Source: Citrobacter werkmanii NBRC 105721
GTDB taxonomy: Bacteria; Pseudomonadota; Gammaproteobacteria; Enterobacterales; Enterobacteriaceae
Direction of reading: 5' to 3'
Assembly (NCBI GenBank): GCA_000759755.1
Contig: BBMW01000003.1
Location: 62,001-126,000, forward strand
DNA: 64,000 nt
Part shown: positions 12,039 through 18,908 of the stretch, piece after piece
Layout of the letters: every line of letters starts with the position of its first letter
How positions within the stretch are numbered: position 1 is the first letter of the stretch
Notes under the pieces: model-generated
What the model was told of the DNA's origin: nothing
The model's input: only the letters and a program-made list of their open reading frames with translations
Database searches by the model: none
Made by a program: the position numbers and the translations under genes

Positions 12039-12066
12039 GAGGCGCTACCATAGCGCCTCTTTTTTT
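12039..12066 (+). terminator. Rho-independent terminator of mhbTDHIM
   Basis: A perfect 9-bp stem GAGGCGCTA / TAGCGCCTC with a 3-base loop is followed by seven T residues. It lies between mhbM and dusC, which are codirectional, and separates the catabolic operon from dusC. Confidence 0.88.
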
Positions 12067-12078
12067 GCGGGTGACGAT

Positions 12079-13023
12079 ATGCGTGTTTTACTGGCGCCGA
12101 TGGAAGGCGTGCTCGATTCCCTGGTGCGCGAACTGCTGACTGAAGTGAATGATTACGATCTGTGCATCACGGAGTTTGTGCGCGTGGTGGATCAGCTCCT
12201 GCCGGCAAAAGTATTTCACCGGCTCTGCCCGGAACTGCATAACAACAGCCGCACGCCATCCGGTACGCAGGTGCGCATACAGCTGTTGGGCCAGTACCCG
12301 CAGTGGCTGGCGGAGAACGCGGCCCGCGCGGTCGAACTGGGATCGTACGGTGTCGATCTGAACTGCGGCTGTCCGTCGAAGCTGGTCAACGGCAGCGGCG
12401 GTGGCGCGACGTTATTGAAAGATCCAGAACTTATCTACCGCGGCGCAAAAGCCATGCGCGAGGCGGTTCCGGACCATCTCCCGGTGACGGTGAAAGTGCG
12501 CCTGGGCTGGGACAACAGCGATCGGCAGTTTGAAATTGCCGATGCCGTCCAGCAGGCTGGCGCCAGCGAACTGGCGGTGCATGGTCGTACCAAAGAGCAG
12601 GGCTATAAGGCCGAGCATATTAACTGGCAGGCGATTGGTGAAATTCGCCAGCGACTTACCATTCCGGTTATCGCGAATGGCGAAATCTGGGACTGGCAGA
12701 GCGCCCAGGATTGTATGGCCATCAGCGGATGCGATGCGGTGATGATCGGCCGTGGCGCGTTAAATATCCCGAACCTGAGCCGCGTGGTGAAGTACAACGA
12801 GCCGCGAATGCCGTGGCCTGATGTGGTGAGGTTGTTGCAAAAATATACCCGTCTCGAAAAGCAGGGTGACACAGGGTTGTATCATGTGGCGCGTATTAAG
12901 CAGTGGTTAGGGTATTTGCGTAAAGAATATTCACAGGCAACGGCACTGTTTCAGGAGATTCGCGCGTTAAACAATTCACCGGATATCGCTCGAGCAATTC
13001 AGGCCATCGAGATTAGCGCCTGA
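12079..13023 (+). CDS. dusC: tRNA-dihydrouridine(16) synthase DusC
   Basis: DusC reduces U16 of tRNA to dihydrouridine using FMN and NADPH. The 314-residue protein starts directly with the TIM-barrel strand L-L-A-P-M-E-G-V. It contains the family motif [11 protein letters not shown] with the catalytic cysteine near residue 98, and later the phosphate-binding segment V-I-A-N-G-E-I. The start is only 13 bases beyond the mhb terminator, so its promoter must lie in or just before that terminator or depend on readthrough. In E. coli it faces yohJ directly; here the mhb cluster lies between them. Confidence 0.95.
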   Translation: MRVLLAPMEGVLDSLVRELLTEVNDYDLCITEFVRVVDQLLPAKVFHRLCPELHNNSRTPSGTQVRIQLLGQYPQWLAENAARAVELGSYGVDLNCGCPSKLVNGSGGGATLLKDPELIYRGAKAMREAVPDHLPVTVKVRLGWDNSDRQFEIADAVQQAGASELAVHGRTKEQGYKAEHINWQAIGEIRQRLTIPVIANGEIWDWQSAQDCMAISGCDAVMIGRGALNIPNLSRVVKYNEPRMPWPDVVRLLQKYTRLEKQGDTGLYHVARIKQWLGYLRKEYSQATALFQEIRALNNSPDIARAIQAIEISA

Positions 13024-13034
13024 CATCAGTTCCG

Positions 13035-13070
13035 GTAGGCCGGATAAGGCGTTTACGCCGCCATCCGGCA
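13035..13070. repeat. REP element downstream of dusC
   Basis: A typical repetitive extragenic palindrome. The GCCGGAT...ATCCGGC arms flank a GGCG-T-CGCC core, and the GTAGGCCGGATAAGGCG head is characteristic of enterobacterial Y-type REPs. It lies between the convergent genes dusC and yohP. Confidence 0.8.
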
Positions 13071-13080
13071 TCAGAGAGAA

Positions 13081-13105
13081 TGATAGCCTGACATTTCTGC
13101 TATCA
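13081..13105. terminator. Hairpin between dusC and yohP
   Basis: A TGATAGC / GCTATCA stem of 7 bp with an 11-base loop lies between a REP and the 3' end of yohP. There is no T-run on either side, so it is a weak terminator or an RNA-stabilising hairpin. Confidence 0.35.
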
Positions 13106-13126
13106 GGCCAGGGCGAAATAACGACA

Positions 13127-13210
13127 TCAGAAAATCATCTTAAACACGCCCGTTACCACCAACAGCCCAATCAGAAAAATAATTAGAATAATCCACAGCA
13201 GAATTTTCAT
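13127..13210 (-). CDS. yohP: Small membrane protein YohP (27 residues)
   Basis: This ORF of 27 codons plus a stop reads leftward from ATG at 13208-13210. It encodes an almost wholly hydrophobic helix beginning M-K-I-L-L-W-I-I-L-I and ending G-V-F-K-M-I-F, which matches E. coli YohP at nearly every position. A GGAAAG ribosome site precedes the start. In E. coli YohP is a single-span inner-membrane miniprotein reported to be targeted after translation, with its mRNA at the membrane; its function is unknown. Confidence 0.93.
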   Translation of the reverse strand: MKILLWIILIIFLIGLLVVTGVFKMIF

Positions 13211-13280
13211 TAACTTTCCTTTTTTTGGTAAGTTCAGAATGAGTATAGGAAAGTATCAACTATTCTGCCTGGCGGTGTTG

Positions 13281-14015
13281 TTATGCCGGTTTACGTGCGC
13301 TCAGTAAAAACACCATTGGCCGCTCTTTTTCTTCATCCAACGCCGGGTTTTCAGCAATCTGCTGAGCTGATGGTCCCCATTCATCAATACACACAATGTC
13401 GAATCCGGCGGCAATGAGCGCGTTAATCCAGGTCGCCAGCTTACGGTGCTGTTTTTTAACGCCTTCAGCAAACCAGTTACTGATACGCTCGCCTTCTTGT
13501 TGATAATGATTAACCGGCCAGGACAGCTGCCCGGTTTTGTCTTTTATCCAGCCCTGGTTAAGCGGTGCGGTATAAATCGGGTGCTCGGCAGAGAAAACTA
13601 ACATACCTCCCGGTGTTAATGCCTGGTAAATCGTTACGAATAATCGTTCAATATCGTGTAGATAATGCAGGGCAAGGGAGCTATAAGCCAGGTCGAAAGA
13701 AGCCGGTGAGAGAGTAAGCGTTTCGAGATCTTCACGGCGATAAACGATGCCATTGCCGTGAGTCATATTGTGCGCCTGGGTTAACATCTTTTGTGAGATA
13801 TCCAGCCCCACGACGCTGGCGGCATGATTATCGCGCGCGTAGCGGCAAAACCAGCCATATCCGCAGCCCAAATCGAGAATGTTTTTACCCTGCAGAGCGG
13901 GGAGCATAGCTTGTATTGCTGGCCATTCCGGTGCGCCATCAAGCCCTTTTACTGAACGATCCAGCGTGGCATATCCGGCAAAGAATTCCGGGTCGTCATA
14001 AATATTCTGTGACAT
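13281..14015 (-). CDS. Class I SAM-dependent methyltransferase, substrate unknown
   Basis: This 244-residue protein has a Methyltransf_11-type fold. Motif I (D-L-G-C-G-Y-G) is at residues 48-54, the acidic end of strand 2 (G-L-D-I-S) near residue 75, and the post-motif strand (A-Y-S-S-L-A-L-H-Y-L) near residue 118. The protein resembles small-molecule and ubiquinone/menaquinone-like methyltransferases, but no substrate can be read from the sequence. It faces away from mdtQ and toward yohP. No equivalent lies here in E. coli K-12 as I remember that map, so this is an accessory gene of the region. Confidence 0.8.
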   Translation of the reverse strand: MSQNIYDDPEFFAGYATLDRSVKGLDGAPEWPAIQAMLPALQGKNILDLGCGYGWFCRYARDNHAASVVGLDISQKMLTQAHNMTHGNGIVYRREDLETLTLSPASFDLAYSSLALHYLHDIERLFVTIYQALTPGGMLVFSAEHPIYTAPLNQGWIKDKTGQLSWPVNHYQQEGERISNWFAEGVKKQHRKLATWINALIAAGFDIVCIDEWGPSAQQIAENPALDEEKERPMVFLLSARKPA

Positions 14016-14184
14016 AAGGTTTCCATCTATAAATTATTAAAATTATTCAATCTATATTATTTGTGTGGTGTATATTTTTCTGATTATATATTTTTATTGC
14101 CAAAGATGTATTGCCACGCGTAACTAAAAAAGTAACAGCGACAAGTCGTACTCTCTGCGCATCTTTTCTTACCTGTATATCTCC

Positions 14185-15624
14185 ATGAATCGTAATTCTG
14201 TTTTTGCCGCGACGGCATTGTTGCCTCTTTTTATTCTGATGGCAGGCTGTGCGCCTATGCATGATGACCGTCAGTCTCTGTCACAGCAGACCCCTGCTGT
14301 GAACGTCGATTCCGCATTACCTGCGGCATTAAAAAATGGCTGGCCGGACAGCCAATGGTGGAAGGCATACCACGATCCTCAGCTTAATGCGCTGATTGAC
14401 AGCACGTTGCGAAACTCTCCTGATATGCAGGTAGCGGAACAGCGCATTCAACTGGCGGAGGCGCAGGCGAAGGCCGTTGAGGCGCAGGATGGCCCGGAGA
14501 TCGATTTCTCTGCGGACGTTGAGCGTCAGCGAATGTCAGCTGAAGGGTTGATGGGACCGTTTGCCATTACCGATCCTGCCGCCGGAACGACAGGCCCGTG
14601 GTACACCAACGGGACCTTTGGTTTAACCGCCGGTTGGAATCTGGATCTGTGGGGGAAAAATCGGGCCGAAGTGACGGCGCGTATTGGGGCCGTTAAAGCG
14701 CGAGAAGCAGAGCGTGAACAAACTCGCCAGCTGCTGGCGAGCGGCGTTTCACGTCTGTACTGGGAATGGCAGACGCAGGCGGCGCTGAAAAGCGTGCTGA
14801 CGCAGATTAAAAATGAGCAACAGAACGTTATTAACGTCGATCGTCAACTGTATCAAAACGGCATTACCTCATCGGTGGAAGGCGTTGAGACCGATATCGA
14901 TTCCAGTAAAACGGATCAGCAACTGAACGATGTTAACGGCAAAATGAAAGTGATTGAGGCGCGGCTGAGCGCCCTGACTAATTCACAGTCTACCGTTCTG
15001 AAACTGCATACCAGTAAGTTACCTACCGTAGAAAGCCAGCTCCCGTCCCAGTTAGGCTATTCGCTGCTGGCCCGTCGACCGGATTTACAGGCCGCGCACT
15101 GGTATATTGAATCATCCCTGAGCAGCATTGATGCGGCGAAAGCTGCGTTTTATCCTGACGTGAATTTGATGGCATTTTTACAACAGGATGCGTTACATCT
15201 GAGCGATCTGTTCCGCCATTCCGCGCAGCAGATGGGGGTCACAGCCGGACTCACGCTGCCTATTTTCGACAGCGGCAGATTGAATGCCAATCTTGATATC
15301 ACCAAAGCGCAAAGCAACCTGACGGTGGCGAATTACAACAAAGCCGTGGTAGATGCGGTGAATGACGTGGCGCGAGCAGCTTCGCAGGTGGAAACACTGG
15401 CGCAGAAGAATCAGCATCAGCAGCAGATCGAACATGATGCACAGCGTGTGGTGGGACTTGCGCAGGCGCGATTTAACGCCGGTATTATTGCGGGTTCGCG
15501 GGTTAGCGAAGCAAAGATCCCGGCGTTACGTGAGCAGTGCAACGGTCTGGTACTGCAAGGCCAGTGGCTGGATGCTTCCATTCAGTTGACCAGCGCGCTG
15601 GGCGGCGGCTACCACGCGTCGTAA
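14185..15624 (+). CDS. mdtQ: Outer-membrane factor (NodT/TolC-like lipoprotein) MdtQ
   Basis: MdtQ is a 479-residue outer-membrane channel subunit of the RND efflux factor family. It has a lipoprotein signal with lipobox L-M-A-G-C (Cys22), followed by two OEP repeats rich in coiled coil (about residues 75-260 and 280-470). The reading frame is uninterrupted here, whereas the E. coli K-12 copy (yohG) is described as a pseudogene. There is no membrane-fusion or pump gene beside it, so it must partner with a transporter encoded elsewhere. A terminator-like hairpin follows it. Confidence 0.9.
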   Translation: MNRNSVFAATALLPLFILMAGCAPMHDDRQSLSQQTPAVNVDSALPAALKNGWPDSQWWKAYHDPQLNALIDSTLRNSPDMQVAEQRIQLAEAQAKAVEAQDGPEIDFSADVERQRMSAEGLMGPFAITDPAAGTTGPWYTNGTFGLTAGWNLDLWGKNRAEVTARIGAVKAREAEREQTRQLLASGVSRLYWEWQTQAALKSVLTQIKNEQQNVINVDRQLYQNGITSSVEGVETDIDSSKTDQQLNDVNGKMKVIEARLSALTNSQSTVLKLHTSKLPTVESQLPSQLGYSLLARRPDLQAAHWYIESSLSSIDAAKAAFYPDVNLMAFLQQDALHLSDLFRHSAQQMGVTAGLTLPIFDSGRLNANLDITKAQSNLTVANYNKAVVDAVNDVARAASQVETLAQKNQHQQQIEHDAQRVVGLAQARFNAGIIAGSRVSEAKIPALREQCNGLVLQGQWLDASIQLTSALGGGYHAS

Positions 15625-15630
15625 CACACC

Positions 15631-15658
15631 AGCCCGGTAGATACCGCTCTACCGGGCT
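15631..15658. terminator. Convergent terminator-like hairpin between mdtQ and yohD
   Basis: An 11-bp perfect stem AGCCCGGTAGA / TCTACCGGGCT with a 6-base loop lies seven bases after the mdtQ stop and overlaps the end of yohD. The following sequence is only moderately T-rich on the plus strand. Confidence 0.6.
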
Positions 15659-16221
15659 GTCTTCTTGCCGCTGCGTTTTTTCAACCACCAGCGTGCGCCT
15701 ACCACCAGTACAATCACCAGAACCAGCCATATCCAGTGCTTAATGTGCTGGTCGAGATTGTGCAGCCACGGCGCGATGACTTCTCCCCCCACATAACCCA
15801 GGGTGGTAAATATCAGCGCCCACACCAGCGCCCCGAGAATATTGAGCGGTAAAAAGATCTTCGGTGGCAGGTGACTGGCACCAATCAGCAAAGGGCCAAT
15901 AACGCGAAAACCGTACATAAAACGCGTGCCGACCACAAACAGATAAGGACGCCGTTGGATCATCTTCTGCGCGTAATCAATTTTTGCCTGATGACGCGAA
16001 AAACGCCGCAGAATTTTGCCGCCAAAACGACGTCCGAGTAAATAGAGCAACTGATCGCCAATCATCCCGCCCAGCGCGACGGAGAGCACCACCAGCGGAA
16101 ATTTAAGTACTCCCTGATGGGCCGCGACGCCACCTAACAGGGTAATGGTTTCCCCTTCAGCCAGACTGCCAATCACTAATGCGGCATAGCCGTATTGCGC
16201 AACATAATGATTTATATCCAT
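15649..16221 (-). CDS. yohD: DedA-family inner-membrane protein YohD
   Basis: YohD is a 190-residue DedA (SNARE-associated/VTT-domain) membrane protein. Members of this family support membrane homeostasis, and some act as undecaprenyl-phosphate flippases. It shows the family pattern E-G-E-T near residue 22, G-D-Q near residue 53, and the conserved F-M-Y-G-F-R-V-I-G-P segment near residues 105-114. The C-terminus is strongly basic. It is divergent from yohC, and the interval between them is abnormally long (902 bases) because it holds the inverted-repeat element. Confidence 0.93.
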   Translation of the reverse strand: MDINHYVAQYGYAALVIGSLAEGETITLLGGVAAHQGVLKFPLVVLSVALGGMIGDQLLYLLGRRFGGKILRRFSRHQAKIDYAQKMIQRRPYLFVVGTRFMYGFRVIGPLLIGASHLPPKIFLPLNILGALVWALIFTTLGYVGGEVIAPWLHNLDQHIKHWIWLVLVIVLVVGARWWLKKRSGKKTAR

Positions 16222-16400
16222 ACGATTGTATGACCTCCACCGCTTATAGCATACACCCTATGAATATTTGATGCCGGAAAAGCCGCACCGTAGCGTTCTA
16301 ATGCTTATCAGTTAAGTATTATGAAGAATATGTGATTCTGGCTCAGGGTTCCGTTCACCTCCGCGGTGTCATTTCTCTGAAACGCCGTTACTCGTGAACG

Positions 16401-16432
16401 TGCAAGGGAGGCTCACCGCCACCTCCCTTGCA
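16401..16432. repeat. Left-arm hairpin 1 of the palindromic element
   Basis: An 11-bp perfect stem (TGCAAGGGAGG / CCTCCCTTGCA) with a 10-base loop sits at offset 49 from the outer end of the left arm. Its counterpart in the right arm at 16850-16880 is also at offset 49. That one has a 12-bp stem of different sequence (TGTTAAGGGTAC / GTACCCTTAACA, 7-base loop). Confidence 0.85.
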
Positions 16433-16534
16433 TCCCTGGCTCCCGGCGGGAAAATCGTCGCTGCGCGAGTTATTCGTCTTATGCCGTCTGCCTGTCGGGT
16501 CGGGGCCGGGCCTGCGTCCCTGCAGGCCATCCCC

Positions 16535-16558
16535 TCTGCCCGCATCCCTGCGGGCAGA
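16535..16558. repeat. Left-arm hairpin 3 of the palindromic element (loop ATCCCT)
   Basis: A 9-bp stem TCTGCCCGC / GCGGGCAGA closes a six-base loop ATCCCT at offset 183. The neighbouring hairpin at 16509-16528 (GGCCTGC / GCAGGCC) has loop GTCCCT. In the right arm the stem GAGCCAGC / GCTGGCTC at 16725-16746, also at offset 183, has loop ATCCAT on the corresponding strand. The loops stay alike while the stems differ. Confidence 0.8.
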
Positions 16559-16939
16559 CCCGGTCAGCCGTCAACGCTTCATCGATTTTCAGCCGGACCG
16601 GAGTCATCGCTTCAACGCTCTGACTTCCAGTTAAATCTGTTTTGCTGTTTAAACAAAAAACGCAAATGGTCAGGTGTGGGCTGGTCCGGCTGAAAATTGC
16701 CGACGTGTTTCCGTAAGGCCGAGAGAGCCAGCATGGATGCTGGCTCAGGGCGCGCTTTGCAAGGACGCTACCACGCGCCCGGCCCGGTAGCCTGAAGGAA
16801 TAAGCGGAGGGTATTGCGCAGCGACAATTTTCCCGCCTGGAGCCGGGATTGTTAAGGGTACGGCGATAGTACCCTTAACACGTTCACAGACAGTATCGTT
16901 TCAGAGAAGTGATAAACATAGGGTGAACGTCACAATACG

Positions 16940-16967
16940 CCGGAGGTATCAGATTCATTACCTCCGG
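16940..16967. repeat. Hairpin just outside the palindromic element
   Basis: A perfect 9-bp stem CCGGAGGTA / TACCTCCGG with a 10-base loop lies 10 bases beyond the right arm and 157 bases before yohC. No T-run follows, so it is not a canonical terminator. Confidence 0.6.
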
Positions 16968-17123
16968 ATGTTCCGCTCTCAGTTATCGTGACGGTTACTC
17001 TACTTCGTTAACTAACTGACATTGCACCGTAGCGATCCGGTATTTTCTCTGTGTACATAAAATAATCAAAAGCTGAATTATACTTGAAGTGTTGAGGTCC
17101 GGAGCTGACAAGAAGGGGGCGGT

Positions 17124-17711
17124 ATGAACCATGTCTGGGGGCTGTTTTCCCATCCCGATCGTGAAATGCACGTGATCAACAGCGAAAACGAAAGCGTTTC
17201 GCATCACTATACCCATCATGTACTGCTGATGGCGGCAATCCCGGTTGTTTGCGCGTTTATCGGTACCACACAAATCGGCTGGAATTTTGGCGACGGCAAC
17301 ATACTACAGTTATCCCTGTTGACCGGACTGGCGCTGGCCATTCTGTTTTACGGCGTGATGCTGGCGGGTGTGGCTGTCATGGGCCGGGTTATCTGGTGGA
17401 TGGCGCGTAATTACCCGCAGCGTCCGTCGCTGGCGCACTGTATGGTCTTTGCCGGATATGTCGCGACTCCGCTGTTTTTAAGCGGTCTGGTCGCACTTTA
17501 TCCGCTGGTCTGGCTGTGTGCTTTGGTGGGAACTATCGCGCTGTTTTACACCGGTTATTTACTCTATCTCGGTATTCCGACATTCCTGAATATCACTCGC
17601 GAGGAAGGGTTAAGTTTTTCCAGTTCCACGCTGGCTATTGGTGTGCTGGTACTGGAGGTTCTGCTGGCGATTACGGTAATCCTGTGGGGTTACGGCTATC
17701 GCTTATTCTGA
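17124..17711 (+). CDS. yohC: YIP1-family inner-membrane protein YohC
   Basis: YohC is a 195-residue inner-membrane protein of the Yip1 domain family with about five hydrophobic segments between residues 32 and 193. A short N-terminal cytoplasmic tail (M-N-H-V-W-G-L-F-S-H-P) matches the E. coli protein, and an AAGGGGG ribosome site precedes the ATG. No biochemical function is known. The upstream region is displaced by the palindromic element, so the promoter must lie within about 150 bases of the start or inside that element. Confidence 0.9.
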   Translation: MNHVWGLFSHPDREMHVINSENESVSHHYTHHVLLMAAIPVVCAFIGTTQIGWNFGDGNILQLSLLTGLALAILFYGVMLAGVAVMGRVIWWMARNYPQRPSLAHCMVFAGYVATPLFLSGLVALYPLVWLCALVGTIALFYTGYLLYLGIPTFLNITREEGLSFSSSTLAIGVLVLEVLLAITVILWGYGYRLF

Positions 17712-17729
17712 TCTGTAAAACTCCTCTGC

Positions 17730-17763
17730 GCTGCGTTGTTGACGTAAAAGTCAGCAACGCAGC
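17730..17763. terminator. Hairpin between yohC and pbpG
   Basis: A 14-bp stem (17730-17743 with 17750-17763, one T-G wobble) closes a 6-base loop GTAAAA 18 bases after the yohC stop. The downstream ATTTCG is a poor T-tract, so termination would be weak. Confidence 0.5.
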
Positions 17764-17892
17764 ATTTCGAGACGATTCTCCTGTAGCGGCAAACCTGCCG
17801 GATCGCTATGATGCCTGAGCTAGCCTGAGAAAATACTTAATCTCGGGCGGTGTGCGTTGTGACGTGCGTGAACCCTTATCAGAAATCTCATC

Positions 17893-18840
17893 ATGCTGAA
17901 ATTCCGAGTTTCATTATTAAGCTTTGCCCTGGTGCTGGCCGTTCCTTTTGCACCCCAAGCCGTGGCGAAAACGGCACCTACCGTAGCGGCTTCTCAACCT
18001 GAGATAGCGTCCGGTAGCGCGATGATTGTTGATCTGAATACCAACAAGGTTATCTATTCGAACCACCCGGATCTGGTGCGTCCGATTGCGTCGATTACCA
18101 AATTAATGACGGCGATGGTGGTGCTTGATGCGCGACTGCCGCTGGATGAAAAACTGAAAGTTGATATCAGTCAGACGCCTGAGATGAAAGGAATTTACTC
18201 TCGCGTACGGCTGAACAGTGTAATCAGCCGTAAAGACATGCTGTTACTGGCGCTGATGTCATCTGAAAACCGTGCGGCAGCCAGTCTGGCACATCATTAC
18301 CCTGGCGGCTATAACGCGTTTATCAAGGCGATGAATGCGAAAGCGAAAGCGCTGGGCATGACCCATACCCGTTTTGTGGAGCCGACCGGGTTATCGATTC
18401 ATAACGTCTCAACCGCGCGTGATTTAACGAAGTTACTGATTGCCAGCAAACAGTATCCGCTGATTGGTCAGCTAAGTACTACGCGTGAAGATATGGCGAC
18501 GTTTGCCAATCCGGCGTATACATTGCCGTTCCGTAATACCAACCATCTGGTGTATCGCGATAACTGGAATATTCAGTTAACTAAAACCGGGTTTACCAAT
18601 GCGGCGGGCCACTGTCTGGTGATGCGCACGGTGATTAATAACAAACCGGTGGCGCTGGTGGTGATGGATGCTTTTGGGAAATATACCCACTTTGCCGATG
18701 CCAGCCGTTTACGCACCTGGATTGAAACCGGCAAGGTGATGCCGGTTCCGGCGGCAGCGCTGAGCTACAAAAAGCAAAAAGCGGCGCAGATGGCGGCGGC
18801 AGGTTCAGCTACGGGTGAACAAACCGCGCAGAACGATTAA
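17893..18840 (+). CDS. pbpG: D-alanyl-D-alanine endopeptidase PBP7 (PbpG)
   Basis: PbpG is a periplasmic low-molecular-weight penicillin-binding protein that cleaves D-Ala-mDAP crosslinks in peptidoglycan. The 315-residue protein has a signal peptide of about 25 residues ending A-V-A. The three SxxK-family motifs are S67-I-T-K70, S124-E-N126 and K231-T-G233. The C-terminus ends in a short alanine/lysine-rich tail ([11 protein letters not shown]), slightly longer than in E. coli. A REP element follows immediately. Confidence 0.95.
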   Translation: MLKFRVSLLSFALVLAVPFAPQAVAKTAPTVAASQPEIASGSAMIVDLNTNKVIYSNHPDLVRPIASITKLMTAMVVLDARLPLDEKLKVDISQTPEMKGIYSRVRLNSVISRKDMLLLALMSSENRAAASLAHHYPGGYNAFIKAMNAKAKALGMTHTRFVEPTGLSIHNVSTARDLTKLLIASKQYPLIGQLSTTREDMATFANPAYTLPFRNTNHLVYRDNWNIQLTKTGFTNAAGHCLVMRTVINNKPVALVVMDAFGKYTHFADASRLRTWIETGKVMPVPAAALSYKKQKAAQMAAAGSATGEQTAQND

Positions 18841-18843
18841 ACC

Positions 18844-18908
18844 GTAGGCCGGGCAAGCGAAGCGCCCCCGGCAACGTGCCCGATGGCGCTTACGCTTATC
18901 GGGCCTAC
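18844..18908. repeat. REP/BIME element overlapping the dld stop codon
   Basis: A long imperfect palindrome. GTAGGCC at 18844-18850 pairs with GGCCTAC at 18902-18908, and the AAGCG/CGCTT blocks inside also pair, as in a typical enterobacterial REP unit. It fills the space between the convergent genes pbpG and dld. Its right arm contains the dld stop codon (TAG on the minus strand, 18905-18907). Confidence 0.82.

Larger units (their letters stand above)
16352..16929. repeat. Large palindromic non-coding element with collinear, co-varying hairpins
   Basis: Two inverted arms of about 248 bases (16352-16599 and 16683-16929) flank an 83-base centre. Measured inward from each outer end, shared blocks sit at the same offsets. 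CGTTCACC is at 0, TTCTCTGAAACG at 21, GTGAACGTG at 42, a 29-base block at 86 and 85 (16438-16466 against 16816-16844, 27 of 29 identical), and ATTTTCAGCCGGACC at 233 and 232. Between the blocks each arm has hairpins at matching offsets whose stems differ in sequence yet remain paired. It occupies most of the 902-base yohD-yohC interval. I find no credible coding sequence in it. Confidence 0.85.

Noticed and set aside
13035-13105. REP and adjacent hairpin considered as a small RNA gene
   Set aside because: No promoter or T-run terminator bounds a plausible transcript; the sequence is an ordinary REP unit plus a weak stem.
16394-16693. Open frames of 99 and 68 codons on the plus strand inside the palindromic element
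   Set aside because: No ribosome site, no recognised domain, composition driven by GC-rich hairpins, and they cross stem-loops that covary between arms. The region fits structured non-coding sequence better.
16401-16880. Regularly spaced hairpins considered as a CRISPR array
   Set aside because: The stems differ in sequence and there are no identical direct repeats or unique spacers, nor any cas gene in the window.
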